Program-made: the position numbers and the translations under genes
Assembly (NCBI GenBank): GCA_963971285.1
Contig: OZ020249.1
Location: 2,666,001-2,730,000, forward strand
Reading direction: 5' to 3'
Origin: Astropecten irregularis
Lineage: Eukaryota > Echinodermata > Asteroidea > Paxillosida > Astropectinidae
DNA: 64,000 bases
Shown: one piece after another, positions 11,758-22,428 of the stretch
Position numbering within the stretch: the first letter of the stretch is position 1
How the letters are laid out: every line of letters begins with the position of its first letter
Notes under the pieces: generated by a model
What the model saw: only the letters and a program-made list of their open reading frames with translations
What the model was told of the DNA's origin: nothing
Databases searched by the model: none

Positions 11758-12255
11758 TGCAGGATTACTGCATTATACATACACCCATGATATGAACTGA
11801 ATAACATTCTCGATTAATTCAAGGGTGGATCAGATCCACCTTTCAGATCATGACTGTGCAATCATTATAACCTTAAATTTCCATAACAGGATTGGGGTGT
11901 TCTAGCCAGTTCAAGTGTACTCATGGTTCAAGAGGCAATGCGTATTTGCCTAATGCAATTATTTCTGTTTCCATTTTTCCATGTACATGTATTTGGAGTC
12001 TACCTAGACGTTCCAAGCTTTCATATATATCCATGATCTGTTTGTGTGCTGTAGGGGTATCTAATTTCCAGAATTAAAAACATTTCAATAAAAGACACGA
12101 CATGATAACTTAAAAAAGTTAAAATGTAAATTTAGAGCAGTAACTTATTTGTGGACCGAATTAAAACGTGTGTTCACAATGATTGAACACTGAAACACTC
12201 TCATCTCAGTCAGTTTTTAGTCAGTTTTAATAACCTTCATTACATTACAGAACTG

Positions 12256-15200
12256 TCACGATTTGAGCTGCTTTCCCCTTTCTCTTGACACTAGTTCAAA
12301 CTGTGTGAAAACCTTTGTAGTCACTCTGATTGTAGCATTAGCAATCCGCTCCTGGAATGTGACTGATCCATCACGTCCACTTGAAGAATCATGTGATGTC
12401 CCCTCAGACTCTATTGTTTCATCTTCACGGATGGTCAGGGGTCTTCCTAAGACCTGCCGTAGTAACCTAGCAACCTCTAATGCCTTTTGTCTTGCATTCT
12501 GCACCGCATTAAGACAAGACTGCCGCCTATGTATTTGGGTTAAATGAAAAGTGAAAAAAGACCTGTTATTCTCTGCTTCATTTACTTATCCCCATGTGCA
12601 ATAACCTTTGGCCGCGTGGAAAGTGGGCTCTCCGCACACTTCTTATATCTTTTCCATCTTGTATGCAATGGTTGAACAAGTCAATATTCTACAGAAATGT
12701 CTAAAAAGTAACCTTTCTTTTCAGATGAAACAAACAAATCAGACTTGAAAAGCCTACCTGACAGCCTCGAGATTCTGTGTACTATGGTAGAAATGAGGAG
12801 GGTACAACTTCACTGATTCATCAAGTTTCTCCACAAGGAAATTACAAACTGACTGACACTTGGTGAAGTCCATGAATATGACAGTTATCTCGGCTTCCAT
12901 GCTGTACATACTATCTACTCGCTGGATGAACTTGCTAATGGCTACATCACCCTCCTAAATATAATTGAAAATAAAGGAGATAAAGCATTATAGTGAAGCA
13001 CACAGTTTACATTCATGTACATTGTACATAAATGAAAAAAATTGAAAACAATTATTGTTTATATTGAAAGAGAATTGTATGACATGAATAAGCTTCAATA
13101 ATTATTGGGGACAGGCATATGAGACACATCAGAAGTGGGTCGCTGTCAGCATGGAGGAGATCATGAGAGGCATGGAAACTTGCACTCAGCAGCCTGTACC
13201 AAGTCAATGACCAGATTCAAGAACAGGAACTTGGGAAGCAAATTCACAACATTGAGTCTGCCCATGGAGCCCAGAGGTATGGCATGGCATGGAAAACAGT
13301 GAATGAGGTCACTGGGAGAAAGAGGGTGAAGGAAGGAAGGAAGTCTCGAGAAACAGTCCAGATGAGAGAGTTTCAACCTGGTTCAACCTGATCCGTCACA
13401 CTTTGTGCAAATGAAGAAAGAATGAAATTGATAACTTTATATGTATTATAATGTAATGTGAATGGTTCCCCAATACTAGTTTCAAGTCCTTCTAGTTGTT
13501 TCCCTCACCTAGTTATTCCCTAAAATAATGTAGTCTAATCCCTTAATAATATAAGGTACCTAGTAGAATATTGGCCCATATTGCTTATTTATCCTTTCAT
13601 GTACATAAGATTCCAACCTATTCCATCCATAGTTTCAAAAACTATGGGCAAGTTTGTGCATAACACGGCGCACATGGAGAGCGCAGTGCATTTAAATAAT
13701 AATTTAAATTTTAATAATAGATTTCAAAATCTGATTGGGCTGTCTGCATTACAGTGTCTGTAATGGTTCAGGTAAAAGTGTTTATTCACTGTTTCTGATT
13801 CAAGTTGTGGTTCTTTTAGTATAAGGTCGAGCATCTGCTCCGGCCTACATGCAGTGAATAGCACATCTAATTGTTGATATTATATTAATATCATAATATA
13901 AATCAATTAGTGATTGGCAACAAACTTTTATTTGCATTTAATGCACTGCATGTATGTATAATCTATCTTCATTTCCTCAGTTGGATGTATTAATTATGTT
14001 TACACAATTTGGACAAAGTGATAAGCTATTATTCAAATTCTGAACTATGCAATTCCCTGGTAATGATACAAGTAATTGCAATATATTTCCCTGTGGGCCT
14101 AATAGCGCTCCACACTAATGACGTCATACGAGTGATTTGACCAGCGCGCGCATGTACAAAATCTCCGGATGTCAGACAAACTTTTCATGCATGCACATGC
14201 ACGCACACACCCATCACACGTTTGCATGGTTGCAATGTTTGTCTGAGATCCGGTGCACATATGCTATTTTTAGCGCAAAGCAATTGTGCGGAGTGCTATT
14301 GTAAAATAGTGCTGTAAGTCCCCAGTTACATAATGAAATGATCATGGCGCATGCGTGTTTTATCACGACAACACATGCGCGATACAGCCAGCCGCAGCGC
14401 ATATATCTTTCATTCGCGGCACACGGTATAATCTTGGTCAAAGACGTTAGTGGATTGATCGTTGTTCGTAGTGCGCCCTCAAACAACTGATTCAGATCAT
14501 CACAACCCGCTCACACTATCTTGGGCATTCTGTATTGGCGAATTTTGCTTTTTCTTTATTTTTCGGCCAGTTTCCCTCGGATTTCCGAATGTCAGGGTTT
14601 TTCCCCTGAAAAATACCAATCCCTTGGTCAGGGTACAAGTTGGTCGGGGTATGTGCAAGTTGGTCAATGTACGAGTTGGTTGGGGTACGAGTTGGTCAGG
14701 GTACGAGTTGGTCGGGGTATGTGTTGGTCAGCGTATGTATTGGTCGGCGTACGAGTTGGTCAGGATACGAGTTGGTCAGCGTACGTGTTGGTTGGCGTAC
14801 GAGTTGGTCGGGGTACTAGTTGGCCCACCACTCAGTCACCTAGCCTCCTACTTAAAAATCACTTTTTTATTGTTCCCAATACACACACATGAATTATTCA
14901 TATTAAAAGTAATTTTTATGTCAATGCAAGTAATAAACTGCTGCAAACTGCTCATCAGCCAAAATGACCTGAAATATATCAAATGAGGGCCTGACGCATT
15001 TCGATCAGGCCGCGGTATGAGTGGTTTGCGTATGAGTTAGTTGGGGTACGTGCAAGCTAGCTGGCAAGTTGGTCAATGTACGAGTTGGTTGGGGTACAAA
15101 ACACGTCAGGCCCTCCTAACTCTAAGTAAAATAATTTGCATACGGTGGCTGCACCCCCATCCACTATCAATACGGAATGCCCACGACGTTAGTGTGAGCA

Positions 15201-18200
15201 TGGAGGAAGGAATAGAAGGAGTTCGAACGAACCAGAGATCATACAATAAGACCCACTCGCCGCAGCATTACCATAATCATCCGCCAGAATGCAGGGACCC
15301 AGATGTGATCTACTGATCTACTGTCCCCACGCAAACAATAGCGGTGCGTGTAGTGCATACAAGAACAAATTAGCCGATATTTTTACAATGTACAAAACAT
15401 CCATTTTTATTTGGCAAATAAAAAAAATGGACCACTTCGGACCATCTAATAACACACACGAATGAACAAAGAAACCTGTTGGCAAAAAACAGGTTAATAT
15501 GAGATTATTTCCTGAAAAAATACTACATTGGAGACTGAGGTGCCGTACGTCATAAAACAATTCCTTACTCGAGTGTGACCGCAGAGCGGCGAGGTGCCAT
15601 GCACAAAGAGCTTTTGAGTCAACTCGTACCTTTGCCAACTCGTACCTTCTCGTAAATGTTTTCTGTCATTATGATCAAACATTTGCTGGATGGCTCAGTT
15701 GGTAGAGTGCCTGTACGGTATTCAGGAGGTCGCCGTTCGAATCCCGCTCCAGTCAATTTTTCTTTGCTCACTTTTCAATGACTTAAAAAAACACACAGTC
15801 AGTTTCCCTTGTGGTTATTTCATGAATATATTAATTAAAAAGCCGTATCCTCTTTGAGTGATCCCCCATGTACCGTTCCCAGGTTGCAGCATTGTTGCGT
15901 GTATCATTGAAACGATCCTTGGGGTATGGCGGTGTGTGCGTGGTTTCATGGCTTCTGACTGCCAAACGAACAAAGATAGTTGACAATTGGGGTCACCACC
16001 AACGTAGGGCTGGATGGTTTCATGGCTTCTGACTGCCAAACGAACAAAGATAGTTGACAATTGGGGTCACCACCAACGTAGGGCTGGATGGCTCAGTTGG
16101 AAGAGCGCTTGTACGGTATTCAGGAGGTTGCCGGTTCGAATCCCGCTCCAGTCAATTTATCTTTGTTCACTTTTTAATTTTATTTTTTGAAAAAAAAAAT
16201 CCAAATGGAGATTTTTGGATCTTTCCTTCCTGCATGCCTTTTCAAACTTGCTTATCATTTTGAGACATCTCCTTTTTATTACACTGTACTTTATTATCTT
16301 ATTTTTGTAACAATTTTTAAATGGTAATTTGGGATAAAATAAAACGAAACATTTTGCCAAACATTGCTCCTTTGTCTTTGAGCACGAGTTGCATTAATCA
16401 TGGAGGAGTTTATTCCTCCATGCATTAATCGAAGGTACGAGTTGTCTTAACTGAAGGTACGAGTTGATGAAGGTACGAGTTGACGAAGGTACGAGTTGAC
16501 CTGTTACCCACAAAGACACTCGGAGCGTGGAGGAAGAATTGAAAAGACAATGCTTTGGCGAGGGGGTGTTTTTATCCGAAGCTGGTCAACTCGTACGCCG
16601 ACCAACTCGTACGCCGTTTGGTCAACTCGTACGCCGACCAACTCGTACACCGACCAACTCGTACGCCAACAAACTCGTACGCCAACCAGCTCGTACGCCA
16701 ACCAAGTCGTATGCCAACCAACTCGTACGCCATGTATAATTAAGCTTGTAGTTTGTAAACGTTGGCTTTTTTTTCAGTAGATTTTGTCATGTTGAGTGGA
16801 AATAAAAGGAAGCCGCATTCTGTAAATTCACTATGTGGAACTCGTTTGTGAAAATAAACGGAAATAAAGGAAGCATTGTGAACGTGGAATTGGATGTCGT
16901 TTGTGAACATAAAAGGGAACATTCTGTATGTGGAAGTGCAAAAAAAAAACGTAAGGTAGGATATGGAGGATATATTGACCGGCTGATAGTTTTCCAGCAC
17001 CAGGAGATTTTAGGGGAGTATTTTAAAATTGGCGGCAGGGGAGCACCATACCTGATATAGTAGATTACAATTTACAGTAGATTATGAAAAAGGTAATTAC
17101 TGCCGTACTATACATGCAGATTTGGAAATTCGCATCACATTCACACTGCTTTGTAGTGCGGACATGGGAGAGGTGTAATTAGTAATTAGTAATTAACGAT
17201 CATGACTGACAGCTTTTATGTGTACCGCAGAAAGTAGCTGATTGACAGCCAGAAGAAATAAAAGGTTCCCAGTTCCCCTCTCAAACAAAAAAAAAAGAAG
17301 AAAAGAAAAAAAACGGCTCTTTTTAGATCCCACGCAACCCAAAAGAGAAGAAATAAAAGGTTCCCATTTCCCCCCCCCCCCCTCCCCCGAAAAGAAATAA
17401 GAAAACAAACAAAAAACGGCTCTTTTTAGATCCCACGCAACCCAAAAGAAAAAAGAAAAGAAAAAGGTACCCAGTCATAAAGAATTTCGTTATTACAAAC
17501 TACAAATAATTAGAGCCCCCACACTCACTATCCTCTTACACAAAAAAGGTTCCCAGTCTCTCAAAACACACACATTTATTTTGTTATTACAAACTATAAA
17601 AACAAGCTTCCCACACTCACTCCACTCCATAAATTTTTTTTGAAATTTATTCCGTTATTACAGACTAGTCTTTTTTTTTTTTTTGTGGTGGCGTACGAGT
17701 TGGTCGGCGTACGAGTTGATTGGCGTACGAGTTGGTTGGCGTACGAGTTGGTTGGCGTACGAGTTGGTCGGCGTACGAGTTGGTCAGCGTACGAGTTAGG
17801 GCGTACGAGTTGGTCGGCGTACGAGTTGACCAGCATTCTTTTTATCTCTGGTTTGTTCGAACTCCTTCTAATCTATTCCTTCCTCCATGGTGTGAGCGGG
17901 TTGCGATGGTATGAATCAGTCATTTGAGGGCACACTACGAACAACGATCAATCCACTAACGTCTTGGACCAAGACTAACACACGGTAGGCCCTAGGCCTA
18001 CAACTTTTGTCACGAATTATGACCAAAAGTATCAAACACGTTACTCGTTACATATTTGGCGCAGGGCCACTGGCGCTGAAATCTTGGGCTTTTTTACCGC
18101 ACACGACTCACGAGCGCCAAGTGCTTGCCAAAAAAAGTTCAGGAGTGAACTTTGGCGTAGGCCTAACTTTAGGCACTAACAGTACACTAACGTTAGTAGC

Positions 18201-18615
18201 CTAACAGTTAAGCCTTAACTAAAGCCTGGCTAGGCTATAGCACGTGGCGCTCGTGTGCGCGTGCGGCAGGCAAGTTGCCTGGCTTAAGCTAGCTTTGGCT
18301 TTAAATTATAGTTTCTAAACATTAATTTAAAACAAAATAAAAATGAACCTTAATATTGTGAGTATGCAGGGTCTGTATGATGTAATCCAGGCGTCTTGTT
18401 GTGCTTGTTTTGGCGTCTGCTATGGCGTCCTTGTTACTCGTAACAACCATCCGAACTGTCACTCTATCCGGTGCACGCACGGCCTCACCCGTTGATGACA
18501 CTTGGATTTCACGGATAGCTTTATGCAGCTTAGTACTCATTTGCTTATTTGGAGTATATTTCACCTCGTCCATCTGTGCTGATGAGGCGAATACCTGTGA
18601 TGGTTGGAACGTCAT
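12256..18615 (-). CDS. IRAK1BP1: IRAK1BP1 orthologue (SIMPL-domain protein)
   Basis: Interleukin-1 receptor-associated kinase 1-binding protein 1, a SIMPL/DUF541 protein acting in IRAK1/NF-kB signalling in vertebrates. Three exons: 18615-18349, 12954-12758 and 12526-12256 (stop included), joined in phases 0 and 2 with GT-AG introns of 5.4 kb and 231 bp. The product is 244 residues (vertebrate about 260). Conserved segments are REIQVSSTGEAVRAPDRV and SNKDAIADAKTSTTRRLDYI (exon 1), MYSMEAEITVIFMDFTKCQS, VCNFLVEKLDESVKLYPPHF and FYHSTQNL (exon 2), and NAVQNARQKALEVA, LGRPLTIREDE and ATIRVTTKVFTQFELV (exon 3). The start at 18615 was chosen for its better context (GCAGCC before ATG) and family length; an in-frame ATG at 18696 would add 27 unconserved residues. 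The first intron contains an entire 3.55 kb transposon. The donor at 18348 (AAG|GTTCAT) is weak. Confidence 0.93.
12955..13139. other. Start of IRAK1BP1 intron 1
   Basis: Short AT-rich stretch between exon 2 and a LINE relic. Nothing else recognised. Confidence 0.4.
13140..13395 (+). pseudogene. LINE fragment (endonuclease-RT linker)
   Basis: Plus-strand translation reads LYQVNDQIQEQELGKQIHNI and then YGMAWKTVNEVTGRKRVKEG. This resembles the YxxVNxxI...KxIExIE...HGKAWxLINxITGRK linker of non-LTR retrotransposon polyproteins. Truncated at both ends, inside IRAK1BP1 intron 1. Confidence 0.65.
13396..14419. other. IRAK1BP1 intron 1, unassigned
   Basis: No coding block seen. It contains an AT palindrome around 13875-13905 (TTGATATTATATTAATATCA) inside a region with inverted CAATTAGTG/CTAATTG flanks, possibly a small MITE, and CpG- and GCGC-rich sequence at 14100-14420. 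Confidence 0.4.
14634..14822 (+). repeat. 16-bp minisatellite array A
   Basis: About 12 copies of GGTCGGCGTACGAGTT-like units. Because 16 is not a multiple of 3, all three frames read through as the same 16-residue pattern (ELVGVRVGQRTSWSAY). This explains the apparent 123-174 aa open frames, which I do not regard as genes. Confidence 0.85.
14926..15113 (+). repeat. GTCAGGCCCTC repeat, copy 1
   Basis: AAGTAATAAACTGCTGCAAACTGCTCATCAGCCAAAATGACCTGAAA, then GAGGGCCTGACG, a short insert of 16-bp units, and CGTCAGGCCCTCCTAA. The same blocks recur at 36298-36461 and 45178-45280. Confidence 0.65.
15687..16160 (+). repeat. tRNA-like SINE family B, tandem composite
   Basis: Two tRNA-like heads (GGCTGGATGGCTCAGTTGGTAGAGCG...GGTTCGAATCCCGCTCCAGTC) at 15687-15758 and 16083-16155, with the shared tail CAGTTTCCCTTGTGGTTATTT at about 15799 between them. 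Acceptor and T arms pair, but the anticodon loop has C instead of U at position 33 and the family is repeated, so it is a SINE. A 74-bp tandem duplication (GGTTTCATGGCTTCTGACTG through AACGTAGGGCTGGATG) covers about 15941-16088. Confidence 0.75.
16586..16733 (-). repeat. 16-bp minisatellite array D (inverted)
   Basis: About nine units of the reverse-complement form CCAACTCGTACGCCGA. They lie inside the 3.55 kb element, opposite in orientation to arrays A and E. Confidence 0.85.
17693..17834 (+). repeat. 16-bp minisatellite array E
   Basis: About nine units of GGCGTACGAGTTGGTC/T, one of them shortened. Followed directly by the module that leads into the right TIR. Confidence 0.85.
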
Positions 18616-19012
18616 GGCTGCAACTGAAGTAGGCCTAACTTGAATTGTAAGTGTGCTTCGATCTCGCGCGTTCCTACTTCCCTGTTTTTGTACCATCCAT
18701 TACGTCATGAACCGAAAATGGCGCTTCGCCACTCGCCGGACAACTGAGGGCGCTATGAGGGTGGTGCGTTCGTTTAGCTCCAACGAATCTACATCAGTCA
18801 ACCTAGTCTGCACGTTTTTGGCGAGTTTACACGGTCATCCCATGGCAGGACTGTCCCTTGGAAGCTACACGTACGGCTCTGGGCGGGTGCATACAAAATA
18901 AAGCTCCCAATTTTCATTTTTTTTTCAATTTTCTGTAGGTTAACCAATGACTTTTTAAAAATGAACATCACAAAAACTGCCAATTGACTGGTGTCAGACA
19001 ATTAAAATAATT
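18616..19012. promoter_or_regulatory. Upstream region of IRAK1BP1
   Basis: Sequence 5' of the chosen ATG, more CpG-rich than the surroundings (for example 18660-18800). A promoter is expected here by position. No TATA box or defined motif is claimed. Confidence 0.35.
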
Positions 19013-19356
19013 GTTGGGGCCAGGCACGGTTCGGGGGGGGGGGGGGGGGGGGGGGGGGGCTAGGGAGGCTTGAGCCCCCCAACAATTTTGTCTAGCCCCC
19101 CCCCCCCCCCCCCCAACAAAAATGCAATTGAAAAAAAATATTCTTAAAAATACTGGAATTTTTCAATTATTAAGCACCAATTACATTAAAAAAACGCGTT
19201 GTGTAGGCTAGCTATAATATGTGCATGTTTTTCGACCCCTAATAATAAGACACAGCACTAGCGAGTGGTTAGAAGAACCCAAAATAATGGCTCTTCTAGC
19301 ATACCCCCCACCCCCACCCGAAAAATGTTGGCTCTAGAACCGCGCCTGATTGGGGC
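19013..19356. mobile_element. hAT-like non-autonomous element with poly-G/poly-C arms
   Basis: Termini CAGGCACGGTTC (19021) and GAACCGCGCCTG (ends 19348) are inverted. They are flanked by GTTGGGGC (19013-19020) and ATTGGGGC (19349-19356), a 7 of 8 match to an 8-bp duplication. CA-starting ends and 8-bp duplications fit hAT. Homopolymer G and C runs at 19032-19114 are likely length-unstable. A related element lies at 58935-59056. Confidence 0.7.
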
Positions 19357-19615
19357 CTGATTTCATCCAAACAGCACCTCAGATGTGAAAGTCCAAACTC
19401 TGGTGTACTGTAGACAAACATTCAAGTTGATAGTCAAAACACACTAGATATCTCTAACAACAGAAAGCAATTGAAAACAAAAACCAGAAAGACACAACAA
19501 AAACAATGACAACTGAACAATGATAGTAGTTACTCTGTTACTTTATCTGGGTGCAAGTAAACCATGATGTTTTATTTCTGTGAATCAACAGCATTTGTTT
19601 ATAATCACCTTCTTT

Positions 19616-19945
19616 TTAAAGGTAATATCATATTTTGGTTTTTGTCAAAGAAATGTAGATTCATCAGCAAAAGATACAGTAACAGTCATCTGTGAAATTT
19701 TCAGTTCCGGCACACGGTGCCCACTTTTTGAGACTGAAATAAGTGATTTTTCAAATCTTTTCACCGTATTTTTTATCTTGAAAAGATGGTTGTACTATTT
19801 TTCTTGATAAAATACAGCATTTCAGGCAGGAAAACTTGAACGGTATGTTTCTTACCATGATCACCATCTTTTTCTGAAACCCTGTAAGTTATAGGTAAAT
19901 CTGTGAAGATTACTGTTTCGGTATGCTACCGAAGTATGATAGTAC
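19616..19945 (+). repeat. MITE family 1, copy 3
   Basis: TTTTTAAAGGTAATATCATATTTTGGTTTTTGTC start, GAAGTATGATAGTACGCAT end. The right tip is mutated. Confidence 0.75.
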
Positions 19946-20441
19946 GCATACCATAACACGTTTTTATGAAGCTTCCATCACAATTTTGAAAATAACAAAT
20001 ATAACAATTCAGAGGGAATTCTTTTTTAATATTGGTTCAACTTCTAGTACTAAGTAGGACATTTGTAAGACACATACCAAAACAAACAATTATTTTTTAT
20101 CCTCATCAGTCCTGTACATAAGTACATATGAAACATAAGAATCTGGTTTGTGAGGGTAATGAACTTTTGACATGTTTTTCTCGCACACGGCAGAAATTGC
20201 TTGTCCAATTACTGCTCCATGGCTGAAACTGCAGCACCTTACAACTGAGCAAGAGGATCCCTGTAGATGCGACATACAGCAGGGTGAGACCGAGAGAGCA
20301 GCCTGCATCTACTCTGAATTCATAAATTTAGGAACAAACATAAATTTACTGAATAGGGTAATGAATCAATGGTAGTGTTTGTCCAGCCCAGACACTGCTA
20401 GATTAACATTAAAGCAATATAAGGTTTTATGCTGACATATA

Positions 20442-20641
20442 CAGTGGAATGTCACTATAACGATTAATGAACACCGCTTCCACTATACCAAACATGTGGC
20501 TATACCGAACATCATCCTTGGCTCCCAATTTTTGTGTACAATACATACAATATGGTTCTTTAAATCACTATAACGAACGACCACTATACAGACAATATCT
20601 GTGCATCCAGCCATGCTCGTTTAACGAGCTGCATTCCACTG
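20442..20641. mobile_element. Pogo/Tc1-type MITE
   Basis: A 200-bp element with CAGTGGAATG.../...CATTCCACTG termini and TA on each side. Interior ACTATAACGA and TCGTTTAACGAG phrases are characteristic of pogo/Tigger ends. No coding content. A half-copy ending GCATTCCACTGTA occurs near 60930-60958. Confidence 0.7.
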
Positions 20642-20643
20642 TA

Positions 20644-21982
20644 ATGTCAAGGCCAACCTATTGACACTTGACAGTATGGACTATGGAGTGAACCAAACTG
20701 TGAAAGAAGCTGTCATAAATTGTGAAATTCAAGATACACTGTACAAGTTAAATTCTTAAAGTACATGTATGCAAATACACATGGAAGCAAGACGTACTAA
20801 AACACTTACAGTTTGGAAGAATGGCTGAAATGATTAGATTTGAGGCTATGCACATGATGCATGGTGGAAGTACTATGTGATTGTGGTAACTCCATGTGAT
20901 ATTACTCTTTGAAGTGTGTGGCTCCTGTACACTGGTTGGAACTTCAGATCTGAGCCATACAACTCAAAAGAGTGAAATACACACATATACGTGTACATGT
21001 ATAGTCTTTTCACATGGTATTTCAGCAAAACCCCCTTTCCATTGATTTGAGTGTTCCAGTTGATTTACATGACAGCCTTTACTTTTATTGCATGTGTAAT
21101 TATTGTGGGTTTTTTTTCTGACACACATTAAGCCATTCTGTCAAGTTTCTAGAAGCCATAACACATTATAGAGTGCAGACACATATTATATGAAGTGGCT
21201 CCAAATGTGACTGCATGTACAGAAACCAGAGTTATATGACTTGTGGCTTGCACTCTGACCTTAGTCAAATTTTCCAGACTTGGCCTCAGACCTATAAACC
21301 TAAGTGAAAAATGGTTCAGATTGACTGATTTAGACTCAAGAAAAAAACAAAAACATTTCAATAACATTTTTGAATTACTGTCTTCAAATTTCCATCAGCA
21401 ACATGAGCAGTCCGAATGGTCATACTCATAGCCTATGGAGTGCACTCAATATATGTCATCTATTCATACTTACATGTATACCAAATTTATATATTCATAT
21501 GGATTATTGCTAGCTTTAAATAAATAACTCTGCAAAAACCTATACAGGGTAGATTGTAAATGATTTGATGTTTGGCATCAAATTAAGCATTAAATACTTG
21601 TTCTTTGATTTTTGTAGAGACATTTTGAGGAAATCTACAAAAATGTGATGAAAGTATTAAACTAGCCTTGGCATAATGGCTGTTTCCATAATTCCAGATA
21701 ATTGCATTAGAAAAGGCATCACATACTCATTTTAGATTAGTAAACAAAATTTAACAACAAAGTAAATAACTCTGACTTGATGACTTCAGTCACTTCACCT
21801 AAAGTTCTGATATGATATGGATTCAAAATGATTTGGAACCATAACTCATGACTGGGGTTAAGGCTCAAAGGTGGCGACTTGAATTGAAACTCAATGTTTG
21901 ATGACTTGAATACAACTTTTGGCAGATTTATTTAATACAAGAAGACAACAAATTAACGTTTTGGAAAAGTACTGCTAATTCT
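20644..21982. other. Intergenic, nothing recognised
   Basis: AT-rich sequence between IRAK1BP1 and JAGN1. Short frames such as 21149-21367 (-) show no family resemblance. Confidence 0.5.
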
Positions 21983-22341
21983 TTAAAGGTACTTTCATAC
22001 TTTGGTAGGAAACCAAAACAAATGTTCACAGGTTTACCTATATTAAACTTAAAGGGTATAAAGATGGTGCTGGTAGAAACAATAATTTTCCGCTTAAAAT
22101 GCTGTATTTATCAAGAAATTAGTCAAAGCAACGACCAAAAATATTTTTGATCTTTAAAAGATAAAAAATAACAGTGGAAAGATTAAAGAACTTTCCTGGG
22201 TGTTTTTCACTGTTTTCTCAAAAAGTCTGCACCGTATGGGATTGGGAATTTCACAATGATGTTTACTGATCTTTCTTGATATTTTTGCCCATGAATCTGC
22301 ATTTCTATAACAAAAATCAAAGTATATGATATTACCTTTAA
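21982..22341 (-). repeat. MITE family 1, copy 4
   Basis: TTTAAAGGTACTTTCATACTTTGGTAGGAAACC start, AAAGTATATGATATTACCTTTAA end. It begins about 20 bp beyond the JAGN1 polyadenylation signal. Confidence 0.8.
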
Positions 22342-22361
22342 AGAACAGCAATATCGTAGAG

Positions 22362-22367
22362 TTTATT
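22362..22367 (-). other. Polyadenylation signal of JAGN1
   Basis: AATAAA on the minus strand, about 62 nt after the JAGN1 stop codon. Confidence 0.6.
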
Positions 22368-22428
22368 ACAATGAGTTATTTCTGAAATTACAATGTACCA
22401 ATATTTTTCCCATCATGACCTTTTGACA

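Larger units (their letters stand above)
14420..17987. mobile_element. 3.55 kb TIR transposon with 9-bp target duplication
   Basis: The element spans 14429-17978. The perfect 9-bp direct repeat CACACGGTA lies at 14420-14428 and 17979-17987. Inside it, TIRs of about 87 bp (14429-14516 and 17892-17978) match at roughly 90 percent: TCTTGGTC-AAGACGTTAGTGGATTGATCGTTGTTCGTAGTG and onwards. The interior holds arrays of a 16-bp unit (TACGAGTTGGTCGGCG) at both ends and in the middle, two tRNA-like SINE B modules, and a repeated CATGGAGGAAGGAATAG module. No transposase is recognisable, so it is non-autonomous. Long TIRs with a 9-bp duplication point to Mutator-like elements (inference). It lies wholly in IRAK1BP1 intron 1. 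Confidence 0.85.

Noticed and set aside
14462..14986. Open frames of 123-174 aa with ELVGVRVGQRTSW repeats, as a repeat protein
   Set aside because: Every frame of the 16-bp minisatellite is open and gives the same pattern; both strands of other arrays do too. No start context, splice signal or homology.
15687..15758. Functional tRNA gene (also 28787, 29350, 42909, 45455, 61302)
   Set aside because: Each is part of a longer dispersed repeat with other copies here, and the anticodon arms are abnormal. SINE is the better explanation.
16833..17060. 75-aa frame inside the 3.55 kb element with KKKRKV as a nuclear signal, possible transposase
   Set aside because: No DDE-type or zinc-finger motif; the KKKRKV comes from a poly-A run. 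Too little to call a gene.
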